Shown here piece after piece: positions 26,702 through 35,662 of a DNA stretch of 64,000 nucleotides (position 1 is the stretch's first letter; every line of letters begins with the position of its first letter). Source of the stretch: Paenibacillus psychroresistens (GTDB lineage Bacteria; Bacillota; Bacilli; Paenibacillales; NBRC-103111); assembly GCF_009728935.1 (NCBI RefSeq), contig NZ_CP034235.1, positions 3,634,001 to 3,698,000 of the forward strand, read 5' to 3'. The translations under genes and the position numbers were made by a program. The notes beneath the pieces were generated by a model. That model saw nothing but the letters and a program-made list of their open reading frames with translations. It was not told the DNA's origin and made no database searches.

Positions 26702-27544
26702 ATGAGCCTAATAAACGTGATAACGGAGCATTTTGAAATTAAGCTTGGAGATGATTTAACGGTTCGTGGAGAAACGAAAGCCTTACAGGATAATCAGCAA
26801 AAACCAATCTTGCTCGTCAGTCATGGCTTCAAGGCTTTTAAAGATTGGGGCTTTTTTCCCTATATTACCGATTGGTTTGCAGAGCGTGGTTTTTATACGG
26901 TTCATTTTAATTTCTCGCGCAATGGAGTAAACGTAACGGATTTTGATGAGTTAGCTAAGTTTGCCGACAATACATATTCACAAGATCAGCGGGACATAGA
27001 TGCGATCGTGGAGCAGATTACTGAGGGGAGCTTACCACAATCGGCTGGTGCAGATAAGCAATGCATTTATTTGCTGGGACATAGTCGAGGCGGTGCAAAC
27101 AGCTTAATTTATGCGTTAGACCATCCTGAAATTAAAGCAGTCGTGACTTGGAATGGCAGTGCCAATCCGAATTTATTCGATGATGTCTTCGAGGCTGAGG
27201 TCAGAGAGAAAGGAATTGCGTATACGGAGAATGCCCGAACCAAGCAACAAATGCCGATAACCGCAGCCTTTTTCAATGATTTAGCAGAGAATCGCCAACG
27301 CTTTGATATCATTGGCCGTTTTGCAAATTTGGCTATTCCTGCGCTAATTCTTCAAGGAGATAAGGATTTCAATCGCTTGTTATACGGCGCAAGTAAATTG
27401 CGTGAAGCTGCGCCTCAGCAAACACACCTAAGCATTCCAGGTGGTACGCACACTTTCGGTGCTGTACATCCTTTTGCGGGAACAACTCCATATCTAGAAG
27501 ACGCTTTAGCGAAAACCTATAATTTTTTGGCAAATATAGATTGA
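26702..27544 (+). CDS. Alpha/beta hydrolase
   Basis: A 280-residue serine hydrolase with the nucleophile elbow GHSRGG, an oxyanion-type VSHGFKAFKDWGFFP near the start, a candidate acid in ILQGDKDFNRL, and His in PGGTHTFG. No signal peptide is present, so it is cytosolic. The substrate cannot be predicted. An AAAGGGGAG ribosome site precedes the ATG. It is transcribed from its own promoter and ends before the terminator at 27639. The promoter of the next operon overlaps its stop codon. Confidence 0.87.
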   Translation: MSLINVITEHFEIKLGDDLTVRGETKALQDNQQKPILLVSHGFKAFKDWGFFPYITDWFAERGFYTVHFNFSRNGVNVTDFDELAKFADNTYSQDQRDIDAIVEQITEGSLPQSAGADKQCIYLLGHSRGGANSLIYALDHPEIKAVVTWNGSANPNLFDDVFEAEVREKGIAYTENARTKQQMPITAAFFNDLAENRQRFDIIGRFANLAIPALILQGDKDFNRLLYGASKLREAAPQQTHLSIPGGTHTFGAVHPFAGTTPYLEDALAKTYNFLANID

Positions 27545-27570
27545 CAAGATCACACTAGTCGAGTTAATAT
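27541..27570 (+). promoter_or_regulatory. Candidate promoter of the sulfur-type operon
   Basis: TTGACA (27541-27546) and TAATAT (27565-27570) are separated by 18 bases; the -35 overlaps the stop codon of the hydrolase gene. A GGAATT motif follows at 27591. In low-GC Gram-positives GGAATT is part of the CymR operator, but the rest of that consensus fits poorly, so CymR control is only a suggestion. Confidence 0.5.
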
Positions 27571-27638
27571 AATAACCAAGTAAACTTATTGGAATTAAAT
27601 AGTATGATAACGCGCCATTAACCGACTAGATAACTAGA

Positions 27639-27681
27639 GGATTGGATTTCAGCATTTAAGCTGGAATCTGATCCTTTTTTT
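27639..27681 (+). terminator. First leader terminator
   Basis: A 15-bp stem (27639-27653 with 27660-27674, three G-T pairs) and a 6-base loop are followed by seven T residues. It can end the hydrolase transcript or act inside the leader of the downstream operon. Confidence 0.87.
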
Positions 27682-27723
27682 ACAGGGAAAATTGCATAAA
27701 GACAACAGTCGACCGTTTGAACG

Positions 27724-27759
27724 GAGACATTTTCTGTTACTAAGAGAATGTCTCTTTTT
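27724..27759 (+). terminator. Second leader terminator, just before the first permease
   Basis: A 12-bp stem (27724-27735 with 27743-27754, one G-T pair) with a 7-base loop runs into TTTTT, only 28 bases before the ATG at 27788. This position is typical of an attenuator. Confidence 0.83.
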
Positions 27760-27787
27760 GATGGGTTAGAAGGGGGAGCTTAAGCAA

Positions 27788-28627
27788 ATGAGTATTCAAT
27801 CATCCGAAATACAAACAGCCCAAGTTGGAAAAATGCTTTTGAACAAGAACTCTATTTTTAAAAAGCTATTTATGCCATGGATCTTAGGTGCGATCTTTCC
27901 ATTCGCTGTTCTGCTAACGTGGCAAGTGCTGGGGGATTTGGGGTATATTTCAAATTTATTGTTTCCAACACCGTATACAATCTTTAAAGCTTTGAAAAAG
28001 CTGATCGTTTCAGGGGAATTATTCGAACATTTGCAAATTAGTGTAATTCGAGTTATTGGAGGGTTTGCGTTAGGCGGCAGTTTGGGTCTTGCCTTTGGAT
28101 TATTTGTTGGTTTGTTTAAAAGAACTGAAAAGTCGCTAAATCCTTCGATCCAAATGATCCGAATGATTCCAGCGATGGCTGTAGCTCCATTGTTTATCCT
28201 CTGGTTTGGATTTGGAGAAGCTTCAAAAATTTATCTGATTGCAAAAGGCGCCTTTTTCCCCCTGTACATTAATACCTTTATTGGCATCCGTAATGTAGAT
28301 AATAAATTCTTTGAAGTTGCAAAAATTCTAGAGTTCAGTAAGTTCAAGCAAATTATCCGCTTAATAATTCCGGCAGCTTTACCTAATATTCTGTTAGGTG
28401 TACGAATTTCATTGGGTGTCGCTTGGCTGGGTTTAGTCGTTGCTGAGCTGATTGGTGCTTCTGAAGGAATTGGTTATCTAATGTCAGACGCAAGGCAGTT
28501 TGGTAAAACACCTGTGGTTTTTGTGGGGATTCTGATGTTTGCAATCGTTGGAATTATTACGGATACTGCGGTTCGCTTATTAGAAAGAAAATTATTAAGC
28601 TGGCAGGATAATTACCGAGGCCAATAA
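27788..28627 (+). CDS. SsuC/TauC-type ABC permease (copy 1)
   Basis: A 279-residue integral membrane protein with about six helices and the cytoplasmic coupling (EAA-like) region KFKQIIRLIIPAALPNILLGVR. It belongs to the binding-protein-dependent permeases of the sulfonate/taurine/nitrate type. AAGGGGGAG precedes the ATG. It is the first gene of the cassette, followed by its ATPase and then by a close paralogue at 29442, suggesting that the two permeases form a heterodimer in the membrane. Confidence 0.9.
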   Translation: MSIQSSEIQTAQVGKMLLNKNSIFKKLFMPWILGAIFPFAVLLTWQVLGDLGYISNLLFPTPYTIFKALKKLIVSGELFEHLQISVIRVIGGFALGGSLGLAFGLFVGLFKRTEKSLNPSIQMIRMIPAMAVAPLFILWFGFGEASKIYLIAKGAFFPLYINTFIGIRNVDNKFFEVAKILEFSKFKQIIRLIIPAALPNILLGVRISLGVAWLGLVVAELIGASEGIGYLMSDARQFGKTPVVFVGILMFAIVGIITDTAVRLLERKLLSWQDNYRGQ

Positions 28628-28648
28628 ATACAAGCTGGGGGGATATTC

Positions 28649-29425
28649 ATGAGCGCTTTATTATTAGAAATCAGCCAATTAAATCGAAAATTTGAAACCT
28701 CAAATGGAAATGTGCAAGCCTTAGAAGGAATAAATCTAAACATTAATGCAGGCGAGTTTATTACGGTGATTGGACCTAGTGGATGTGGGAAAAGCACGCT
28801 CCTAAAAATAATTGCAGGTTTAGATATACAGCATAGCGGCAGTGTCAAATTGGAGAATCAACAAGTGGCAGGACCTGGGATTGATAAAGGCTTTATATTT
28901 CAAGAGCCGCGGTTATTCCCATGGTTGACTGTAGAAAAGAATATAGCAGCAGATTTATCGTTAAGAAATCCGCAGATTCGGCAAAAAGTCGATGAGTTGA
29001 TAGAGCTGGTTAAGCTGAAAGGCTTTGAAAAATCTTATCCCCGAGAGCTCTCTGGCGGGATGGCTCAGCGAGTTGCCATTGCACGTGCATTATTGAGAAA
29101 CCCGAAGGTGCTGCTGCTCGACGAGCCTTTTGGCGCCCTTGATGCATTCACAAGATCGCATATGCAGGATGTATTATTGGATATTTGGCAGAAGAACAAA
29201 ACGACGATGATTTTTGTAACACATGATATCGATGAAGCTATTTATCTAGCTAATCGTGTGGTGGTGCTAAAGCCTAGACCTGGCTCGATACGACGTATAT
29301 TTCCAATTGATTTGCCTTATCCGCGCAAAAGGTCAAATGTGTCTTTTCAGGAATTCAGATTTAAGATTTTGAACGAATTCGAGAAAATTGAAGAGCTTGA
29401 ATTGATAGACAGCTCGGGAATTTAG
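28649..29425 (+). CDS. SsuB/TauB-type ABC ATPase
   Basis: A 258-residue ATP-binding subunit with Walker [11 protein letters not shown] loop FQEPRLFPW, signature [15 protein letters not shown], Walker B LLLDEP and the switch His in VTHDIDEA. The RLFPW after the Q loop and the overall length fit the SsuB/TauB/NrtD group. It is the only ATPase in the cassette and is placed between the two permease genes, so it should energise both. Confidence 0.93.
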   Translation: MSALLLEISQLNRKFETSNGNVQALEGINLNINAGEFITVIGPSGCGKSTLLKIIAGLDIQHSGSVKLENQQVAGPGIDKGFIFQEPRLFPWLTVEKNIAADLSLRNPQIRQKVDELIELVKLKGFEKSYPRELSGGMAQRVAIARALLRNPKVLLLDEPFGALDAFTRSHMQDVLLDIWQKNKTTMIFVTHDIDEAIYLANRVVVLKPRPGSIRRIFPIDLPYPRKRSNVSFQEFRFKILNEFEKIEELELIDSSGI

Positions 29426-29441
29426 TAAGGAGTGAGATTCG

Positions 29442-30287
29442 ATGAGTATCCAAACGGAAGCTATTGCACAGCGGCTGCATTCCACAAAAGCTTCGAAGCG
29501 AGTTTTAACAAAGTTTAAGTTAAATAATCACATTTCTTCTTTATTGGTCGGTGCTATTTTACCCCTTTTCGTCTTGGTGGTGTGGCAGGTTTTAGGTGAA
29601 TTCGGTTTAATTTCGGAGCTATTCCTGCCAACACCGCTAGTAATAGCTGCAGCATTTAAAAAATTGCTCTTGAGCGGGGAGCTGTGGATTCATGTGCGAA
29701 TTAGTTTAATTCGTGCTGGTAGTGGATTTTTAGTTGGGGGCAGCCTTGGTTTGTTGTTTGGGCTTCTAGTCGGCTTATTCCGTCAAACGGAAAGAATTCT
29801 CGATCCAACCATTCAAGTCCTGAGATTAATTCCGTATCTGGCCACTGCGCCGCTAATTATCCTCTGGTTTGGTTTTGATGAAACCTCAAAGGTAGTGATT
29901 ATTGCAAATGGATGCTTTTTCCCTTTATACGTGAATGCATTCTTGGGGATCCGAAATGTGGATAATAAGCTGTTTGAGGTAGCTAAGGTGCTGCAGTTCA
30001 ATCGCTTTAAACAAATCACTCGTTTGATTCTGCCCGCTTCGTTGCCCAATATCTTCTTGGGAGTACGGATATCCATGGGAATCGCATGGATCGGTTTAGT
30101 TGTTGCTGAACTAATAGGCTCGCAATCGGGTGTAGGCTTTCTTATCCTCCAGGCCAAACAAGATTCGGATGTACCTATTATTTTCGTAGGGATCTTGATT
30201 TTTGCAGTTGTCGGTGGATTGACAGATTGGATTGTCCGAGTAGCAGAGCGTAGATTTCTTAAATGGCAGGATAGCTTTCAAGGCTAA
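29442..30287 (+). CDS. SsuC/TauC-type ABC permease (copy 2)
   Basis: A 281-residue paralogue of the permease at 27788 with the same six-helix layout and coupling region (RFKQITRLILPASLPNIFLGVR). The paralogues are alike through most of their length but differ in the N-terminal tail. An AAGGAGTGAG ribosome site precedes the ATG. The flavoprotein gene follows after 25 bases. Confidence 0.9.
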   Translation: MSIQTEAIAQRLHSTKASKRVLTKFKLNNHISSLLVGAILPLFVLVVWQVLGEFGLISELFLPTPLVIAAAFKKLLLSGELWIHVRISLIRAGSGFLVGGSLGLLFGLLVGLFRQTERILDPTIQVLRLIPYLATAPLIILWFGFDETSKVVIIANGCFFPLYVNAFLGIRNVDNKLFEVAKVLQFNRFKQITRLILPASLPNIFLGVRISMGIAWIGLVVAELIGSQSGVGFLILQAKQDSDVPIIFVGILIFAVVGGLTDWIVRVAERRFLKWQDSFQG

Positions 30288-30312
30288 AGTAAATCACTAG
30301 GAGGTCATTTAA

Positions 30313-31911
30313 ATGAGTCATTTATTAGGAACCAGCATTCAACTTGAGGCAGATGTATTGATTATTGGGGGAGGACCTGCGGGTACATGGGCGGCTATTA
30401 CAGCTGCAGCTTCAGGCACCAAGGTTGTATTAGTTGATAAAGGATATTGTGGCTCAAGCGGTGCTACTGCACCATCCGGAACAGGGGTATGGTATGTGAA
30501 GCCGGATAAGCAAGAGCGGGATGAAGCTAAGAATAGCCGTTATGATTTAGGCGGGCAATTGGCCGATAAAGCGTGGATGGATCGTGTGCTGGATCGTACC
30601 TATGGCAATATGAATAAGCTTGCTGATTGGGGGTATCCATTTCCATTAGATGATGAAGGGAACCAATATCGTCGTGGCCTTCAAGGACCCGAATATATGA
30701 AGCTGATGCGTCAATTGGTTAAAAAAGCCGGGGTTACGATTCTGGATCACAGTCCTGCATTGGAATTGCTGGCAGATGATCATGGAGTTGGAGGAGCGTC
30801 AGGGGTGCAAACCCAAACCGGTAATACGTGGAGGGTTACAGCAGGAGCCGTAATAATTGCTACCGGCGGCTGTGCCTTCTTAAGTAAAGCGCTCGGCTGC
30901 AATGTATTAACAGGTGATGGCTACTTGATGGCGGCTGAAGCTGGTGCAGATATGTCAGGTATGGAATTTTCTAATGCCTATGCTATTGCGCCAACCTTCT
31001 CATCGGTTACAAAAACAGCCTATTATCGATATGCTTCCTTTTATTATAAGGATGGAACGGTTATCGAGGGGGCGGGTTCAACGAAAGGCCGTTCCGTGAT
31101 TGCAAGAACGTTATTGTCGGAGCCCGTTTATTGCAAACTGGATAAAGCAACAGATGAGCTGAAACCTTTATTGCGAACAGCGCAAACGAATTTCTTTTTA
31201 CCTTTTGATAGACTAGGGATTGATCCATTCACTCAAATGTTTCCAGTAACTTTGCGTTTAGAGGGGACGGTTAGAGGTACAGGTGGTATCCATATTACAG
31301 ACGAAACCTGCGCTACTAAGGTTCCTGGCTTGTATGCAGCAGGCGATGCGGCTACTCGCGAAATGATTTGTGGTGGTTTTACAGGTGGCGGCAGTCATAA
31401 TGCTGCATGGGCGATGTCTTCAGGCTCATGGTCTGGCGAAGCGGCAGCTAATTATGCCCGTAAGCTTGGTGAACAAGCGGCAACTAGAAATGTAAAAGGA
31501 CTTTCATCTACTAATCTAGGTAAATCAGGCGCGCAGGAAGCTCCGTCGAAAGCAGCCGAATATACACGTGCTGTCCAAGATGAAGCGACACCCTATGAAA
31601 TTAATTTGTTCCGCACGGAAGAGAAATTAAAAATCTCGCTTCAACGGCTGGATCAGGTTTGGCAGGATATCCGCAATGATGCTGCACCTACGCAAGCTGA
31701 AGCTGTTAAATCTCGCGAAGCTGCTGCAATGACGGCAACTGCCCGTTGGATGTATAGCTCTGCGCTTGCGCGTACAGAAACCAGAGGCATGCATAAACGC
31801 GAGGATTTTCCGCAGCAGGATGGACAGCAGAAGAGCCGTTTGCTGAGTGGAGGTTTAGACAAGGTTTGGGTTAAACCTATTCCAGCCCAGAAGGAGGCTG
31901 TTACCCAATGA
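30313..31911 (+). CDS. FAD flavoprotein of fumarate/APS reductase type (copy 1)
   Basis: A 532-residue flavoprotein. The N-terminal FAD site is DVLIIGGGPAGTWAAITAA, followed by DKGYCGSSGATAPSG. A second FAD-contact region is GTGGIHITDETCATKVPGLYAAGDA. The fold belongs to the succinate dehydrogenase/fumarate reductase flavoprotein family, which also holds the alpha subunit of adenylylsulfate reductase. The last four bases overlap the start of a two-cluster ferredoxin gene, the arrangement expected for an AprA/AprB-like pair, with electrons passing between ferredoxin and FAD. The substrate is unknown; the adjacent importer suggests a sulfur compound. No signal peptide: cytosolic. Confidence 0.87.
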   Translation: MSHLLGTSIQLEADVLIIGGGPAGTWAAITAAASGTKVVLVDKGYCGSSGATAPSGTGVWYVKPDKQERDEAKNSRYDLGGQLADKAWMDRVLDRTYGNMNKLADWGYPFPLDDEGNQYRRGLQGPEYMKLMRQLVKKAGVTILDHSPALELLADDHGVGGASGVQTQTGNTWRVTAGAVIIATGGCAFLSKALGCNVLTGDGYLMAAEAGADMSGMEFSNAYAIAPTFSSVTKTAYYRYASFYYKDGTVIEGAGSTKGRSVIARTLLSEPVYCKLDKATDELKPLLRTAQTNFFLPFDRLGIDPFTQMFPVTLRLEGTVRGTGGIHITDETCATKVPGLYAAGDAATREMICGGFTGGGSHNAAWAMSSGSWSGEAAANYARKLGEQAATRNVKGLSSTNLGKSGAQEAPSKAAEYTRAVQDEATPYEINLFRTEEKLKISLQRLDQVWQDIRNDAAPTQAEAVKSREAAAMTATARWMYSSALARTETRGMHKREDFPQQDGQQKSRLLSGGLDKVWVKPIPAQKEAVTQ

Positions 31912-32234
31912 TTCAACTCGTCAGCGAAACCAAATGTATCGAATGCAACATTTGTGTATCGGTCTGTCCAACAAATGTGTTTGACCGCATAGAGGGCGGC
32001 ATTCCGGTAATTGCTCGTCAATCGGATTGCCAAACCTGTTTTATGTGTGAATTATATTGTCCAGCAGATGCACTTTATGTAGCGCCTAATCTGGAAAGTA
32101 ATGTGGAATTAAACGAAACCGATTTAGAAGAGCTAGGGCTATTAGGCGGCTATAGAGAAAAAGTAGGCTGGGGACGCGGTAGAAAGCCCGTTTCGATTTC
32201 CGATGATTTCTACAAATTAGCCAAGTTAATGTAA
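31908..32234 (+). CDS. Two-cluster [4Fe-4S] ferredoxin (copy 1)
   Basis: A 108-residue ferredoxin with two complete C-x2-C-x2-C-x3-C-P motifs: CIECNICVSVCP and CQTCFMCELYCP. The ~50-residue C-terminal tail ends in a basic/aromatic segment (GWGRGRKPV) that may bind the flavoprotein. Its ATG overlaps the flavoprotein stop (ATGA), so translation is coupled, implying a stable complex. It resembles the beta subunit of adenylylsulfate reductase in layout. Confidence 0.9.
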   Translation: MIQLVSETKCIECNICVSVCPTNVFDRIEGGIPVIARQSDCQTCFMCELYCPADALYVAPNLESNVELNETDLEELGLLGGYREKVGWGRGRKPVSISDDFYKLAKLM

Positions 32235-32274
32235 TAGTAAAAAATGGGATACACCATGAGAGGGGTAATTTAAA

Positions 32275-33339
32275 ATGAAACATGTTCAAGCAAAAAAAGG
32301 GGTAAGTCGGTTTAAAATTCTTAGTTTATCAATCGGATTAGTAGCTTTATTGCTTATTCAAGCTTGCGGCAACAAAGATACTACGGATACGGCTGATTCG
32401 GCTGATTCGGCTGCACCAGCGGCATCAGCAGCAACACAAGATTCTGCTGCACCTGCAAAAACGGACATACCAAAAGCTTTACACATTGGTTATATTGGCG
32501 CAAGCTCAGTTAACTTGCCAAGCTTAGCTGAAGGCTGGGGCTTTAAAAGTGGTATTATTTCCGATGAATTAAAAAAACAAGGCATTACCGAGATTACCTT
32601 TACAGGCTTTCCGAATGGCCCGGATTTAACGGAATCCTTGATTAGCGGCAGACTGGATGTTGGATTATTAGGTGATACGCCAGCCATACTTGCTCGTTCA
32701 AATGGAGCCAAAACAAGGCTAATTGCACAGCAAGTTGTGGTCTTAGACGCTTATATTATAGGTAAAAAAGGTGGCGTAAAAACCATTGCTGAGTTAAAAG
32801 GCAAAAAAGTAGCAACACAAAAAGGCTCTTATATGCACCGTTATGCTGCAGGATTACTAAAGGAACAAAATGTTGATGTGAAATTAATTCATTTGCTGGC
32901 TCCAGATGCTGAAGCAGCTCTAGTTAAAGGTGATATTGAAGCAACGACAGTTGCATCAGCGAATGCAGTCAAGCTTATTGCACAAGGCTACCCTGTTCTG
33001 GACCATGAAGCGGATCATGCTAATCTTGTCGGAACCAGTACAACGGTCGTAACGGAAGATTATTTAAGCAAATTCCCAGGATTCCCTAAGCTGTGGAATG
33101 ATCTACGCAAGCAGTCATTAGCCGATTTAAAAACAAAAGAAGACGACTATTATAAATTTGCTACAAGCTTAGGCAAACTGCCAGAGGAAACTGTCAGACA
33201 AGCAAGCCCGATAAGCTCAATTGCCGAAGAACCCTTTTCAGATGCTGGGATTCAATTGCTCGAGGGCACTAAGAAATTTCTAATTGAAGAAAAATTAGCA
33301 GAAAATGATTTTGATTTAAATGCTTGGATTTTAAAGTAA
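32275..33339 (+). CDS. ABC substrate-binding lipoprotein (SsuA/NMT1 type)
   Basis: A 354-residue lipoprotein with a hydrophobic signal ending in the lipobox IQAC (Cys31), followed by an Asp/Ala/Ser-rich linker. The mature part has the two-lobed pattern of SsuA/TauA/NMT1-like binding proteins (IGYIGASSVNLPSLAEG near the start; SGRLDVGLLGDTPAILARS; AELKGKKVATQKGS). It is the only binding protein in the cassette and should serve both permeases. The ligand cannot be read from sequence; aliphatic sulfonates or related anions are typical of the family. Confidence 0.9.
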   Translation: MKHVQAKKGVSRFKILSLSIGLVALLLIQACGNKDTTDTADSADSAAPAASAATQDSAAPAKTDIPKALHIGYIGASSVNLPSLAEGWGFKSGIISDELKKQGITEITFTGFPNGPDLTESLISGRLDVGLLGDTPAILARSNGAKTRLIAQQVVVLDAYIIGKKGGVKTIAELKGKKVATQKGSYMHRYAAGLLKEQNVDVKLIHLLAPDAEAALVKGDIEATTVASANAVKLIAQGYPVLDHEADHANLVGTSTTVVTEDYLSKFPGFPKLWNDLRKQSLADLKTKEDDYYKFATSLGKLPEETVRQASPISSIAEEPFSDAGIQLLEGTKKFLIEEKLAENDFDLNAWILK

Positions 33340-33357
33340 TTTGATTTAAATAATAGA

Positions 33358-33384
33358 GGCTTTCCTGCTTATGGGAGGCCTTTC
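33358..33384 (+). terminator. Weak terminator or processing hairpin
   Basis: An 8-bp stem with two G-T pairs (33358-33365 with 33373-33380) is followed by only TTTC. It may reduce read-through from the binding-protein gene into the second half of the cassette. Confidence 0.4.
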
Positions 33385-33410
33385 AGTCATTAGGAAGGTA
33401 GGAGATAGTA

Positions 33411-34061
33411 ATGAGTAATTCCTCATATCAAACATTTGATCCAACAGAAAAGCTTTTTGAGATTGTTGAATTGAATCGCAAATCGGAGCATGCTGTTAGC
33501 CCGCTGTTTTTGAACCGCTGGTCACCGCGCTCTTATACAGAGCAGAAGGTTACAAAAGCGGATTTAAACCGTATTCTGGAAGCGGCACGTTGGGCTCCTT
33601 CAGCAAGCAACCTGCAGCCATGGCGTTTTTATATTGCTGCTTCGGAAGAGCAGCTTTTAACCTTCCAGCAATTTATTAAACCTAATAATCGATTATGGAC
33701 AGACCATGCACCAGTATTGGTGCTATTAACTTCGGCAAAGCTTAATGCCGTTGGTGAGCCAAGCTTGGCACATGCTTTTGATACAGGGGCTGCTTGGGCT
33801 CAACTGGCTTTGCAAGCAACACTGCTGGGATTGGTCACACATGCGGTTGGTGGATTCGATAGAGACAAGGCTCGTGAGCTATTACAGGTACCCGATGATT
33901 TTGAGATTCATGCGATTATTACTATTGGATATCAAGGCAATAAAGAGGACTTAGCAGAGGCTCTGCAAGAGCGTGAAAAACCAAATAATCGGCGTCCATT
34001 ATCGGAGAGCATTGTGGAATGGAAAATAGATCATAACATCGGAAAAGAGGCAACAATATGA
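33411..34061 (+). CDS. Nitroreductase-family FMN oxidoreductase (copy 1)
   Basis: A 216-residue protein of the nitroreductase fold (NWSPRSYTEQKV-type start: FLNRWSPRSYTEQKV, then EAARWAPSASNLQPWRF for FMN). Such enzymes use NAD(P)H to reduce FMN and a second substrate. A close paralogue lies at 37302. Its stop overlaps the start of the second flavoprotein (ATGA), so it belongs to the cassette. It could supply reduced flavin or carry out a reductive step on the imported compound. Confidence 0.9.
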   Translation: MSNSSYQTFDPTEKLFEIVELNRKSEHAVSPLFLNRWSPRSYTEQKVTKADLNRILEAARWAPSASNLQPWRFYIAASEEQLLTFQQFIKPNNRLWTDHAPVLVLLTSAKLNAVGEPSLAHAFDTGAAWAQLALQATLLGLVTHAVGGFDRDKARELLQVPDDFEIHAIITIGYQGNKEDLAEALQEREKPNNRRPLSESIVEWKIDHNIGKEATI

Positions 34062-35662
34062 GCGAACAATCAAACGGGATTAACTTAAAAGCAGATGTAC
34101 TAGTGCTAGGCGGAGGTCCGGCAGGCGCCTGGGCAGCTATTACCGCTGCAACAAATGGAGCTAAAGTTATCTTAGTGGATAAAGGCTATTGCGGCAGCAG
34201 TGGTGCTACCGCTCCTTCAGGAACAGGGGTTTGGTATGTCCCTCCCAAGGCAAATGAACGTGAAGAAGCCATGAGAAGCCGTGAAGCATTAGGCGGTTAT
34301 TTGGCTGATCGCGGCTGGATGACCAGAGTATTGAATCAAACCTATTCGAATATCAATTGGCTGGCTGAAGCGGGCTACCCATTTCCGGTAGATGATGATG
34401 GCAATCCATTTCGCCGCAGCTTGCAAGGTCCTGAATACATGCGTTTAATGCGTAAACAGGTGCAAAAGGCTGGTGTTCATATATTGGATCATAGTCCAGC
34501 GCTAGAATTGCTTGCTGATGAGCATGGAGTTGGCGGTGCCAAAGGAATTCAAACGCAAAAAGCAGATGCTCCTTGGACAGTTCATGCGGGTGCAGTAGTT
34601 ATTGCGACTGGTGGTTGTGCCTTTTTAAGCAAGGCTTTAGGCTGTAATGTGCTTACTGGCGATGGTTATTTACTAGCTGCTGAAGCGGGAGCCGAGTTTT
34701 CTGGAATGGAATTCTCCAATGCTTATTCACTAGCTCCTGCTTTTGCTTCTGTAACCAAATCAGCTTTTTATAATTGGGCTACATTTACCTACGAAGATGG
34801 CTCAGTTATTGAAGGGGCTGGCTCACAAAGAGGCCGATCGATCATTGCCAAAACACTATTAACACAGCCGGTTTACGCTAAGCTGGATAAAGCAGATGAA
34901 AGCATGAAGGTATGGATGCGCAGAGCACAGCCTAACTTCTTCCTGCCATTTGATCGAGCCGGTATTGATCCTTTTAGCAAAAGATTTGCGGTAACCCTGC
35001 GTCTGGAAGGCACTGTTCGCGGTACTGGCGGTATCCATATTGTTGATGAAAGCTGTGCAACTAAAGTGCCAGGGCTTTATGCAGCAGGGGATGCAGCTAC
35101 ACGTGAATTGATCTGTGGTGGATTTACAGGCGGCGGCAGCCATAATGCGGCTTGGGCGATGTCATCCGGTTTCTGGTCTGGTGAAGGTGCAGCCATCTAT
35201 GCTCAGAAGCTAGGTGAAAATGCAGCGCAAAGAAATTTAAAGAGTGTAACTCAATCGAGTTTTCAAGCACGTTCAGGCTTTAAGGATTCAGCTTCTATCC
35301 CTGAGATTATTAAAGCCGTTCAGGATGAGGTTTATCCGTATGATAAAAATTTATTCCGCTCTGAAACAGGTCTTCGCGATTCATTAGGACGTTTGGATCA
35401 GGTTTGGGATGAGGTTAAAGAAGGTATCGCTTCGTTTAGAACGACTTCATTAAAAGCTACAGAAGCTACAGCTATGGCAGTTACGGCAAGGTGGATGTAT
35501 ACGACAGCGCTTGAACGCAAGGAAACACGCGGGATGCATCGTCGTACGGATCATCCAGGCCAGAATTCGGATCAGCAGCATCGTTTTATTACTGGTGGTT
35601 TAGATAAGATTTGGGTGAAACCAGAAAGCACTTCAACTCAGGCGGAGGTGTTCACCATATGA
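34058..35662 (+). CDS. FAD flavoprotein of fumarate/APS reductase type (copy 2)
   Basis: A 534-residue close paralogue of the flavoprotein at 30313, with most positions identical in the FAD site (DKGYCGSSGATAPSG), the middle region (LDHSPALELLAD) and the C-terminal FAD contacts (GTGGIHIVDESCATKVPGLY). It too overlaps a ferredoxin gene by four bases. Differences are concentrated in the linker regions around residues 65-90 and 395-430. The two copies could form separate enzymes with different substrates or a mixed complex. Confidence 0.87.
   Translation: MSEQSNGINLKADVLVLGGGPAGAWAAITAATNGAKVILVDKGYCGSSGATAPSGTGVWYVPPKANEREEAMRSREALGGYLADRGWMTRVLNQTYSNINWLAEAGYPFPVDDDGNPFRRSLQGPEYMRLMRKQVQKAGVHILDHSPALELLADEHGVGGAKGIQTQKADAPWTVHAGAVVIATGGCAFLSKALGCNVLTGDGYLLAAEAGAEFSGMEFSNAYSLAPAFASVTKSAFYNWATFTYEDGSVIEGAGSQRGRSIIAKTLLTQPVYAKLDKADESMKVWMRRAQPNFFLPFDRAGIDPFSKRFAVTLRLEGTVRGTGGIHIVDESCATKVPGLYAAGDAATRELICGGFTGGGSHNAAWAMSSGFWSGEGAAIYAQKLGENAAQRNLKSVTQSSFQARSGFKDSASIPEIIKAVQDEVYPYDKNLFRSETGLRDSLGRLDQVWDEVKEGIASFRTTSLKATEATAMAVTARWMYTTALERKETRGMHRRTDHPGQNSDQQHRFITGGLDKIWVKPESTSTQAEVFTI

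Noticed and set aside
27591..27596. GGAATT as a CymR operator
   Set aside because: Only this half of the published consensus fits; the upstream conserved positions do not match, so no separate feature is claimed.
27571..27787. SAM (S-box) or T-box riboswitch before the sulfur-type operon
   Set aside because: Two terminators are present, but none of the conserved S-box or T-box core sequences can be found.
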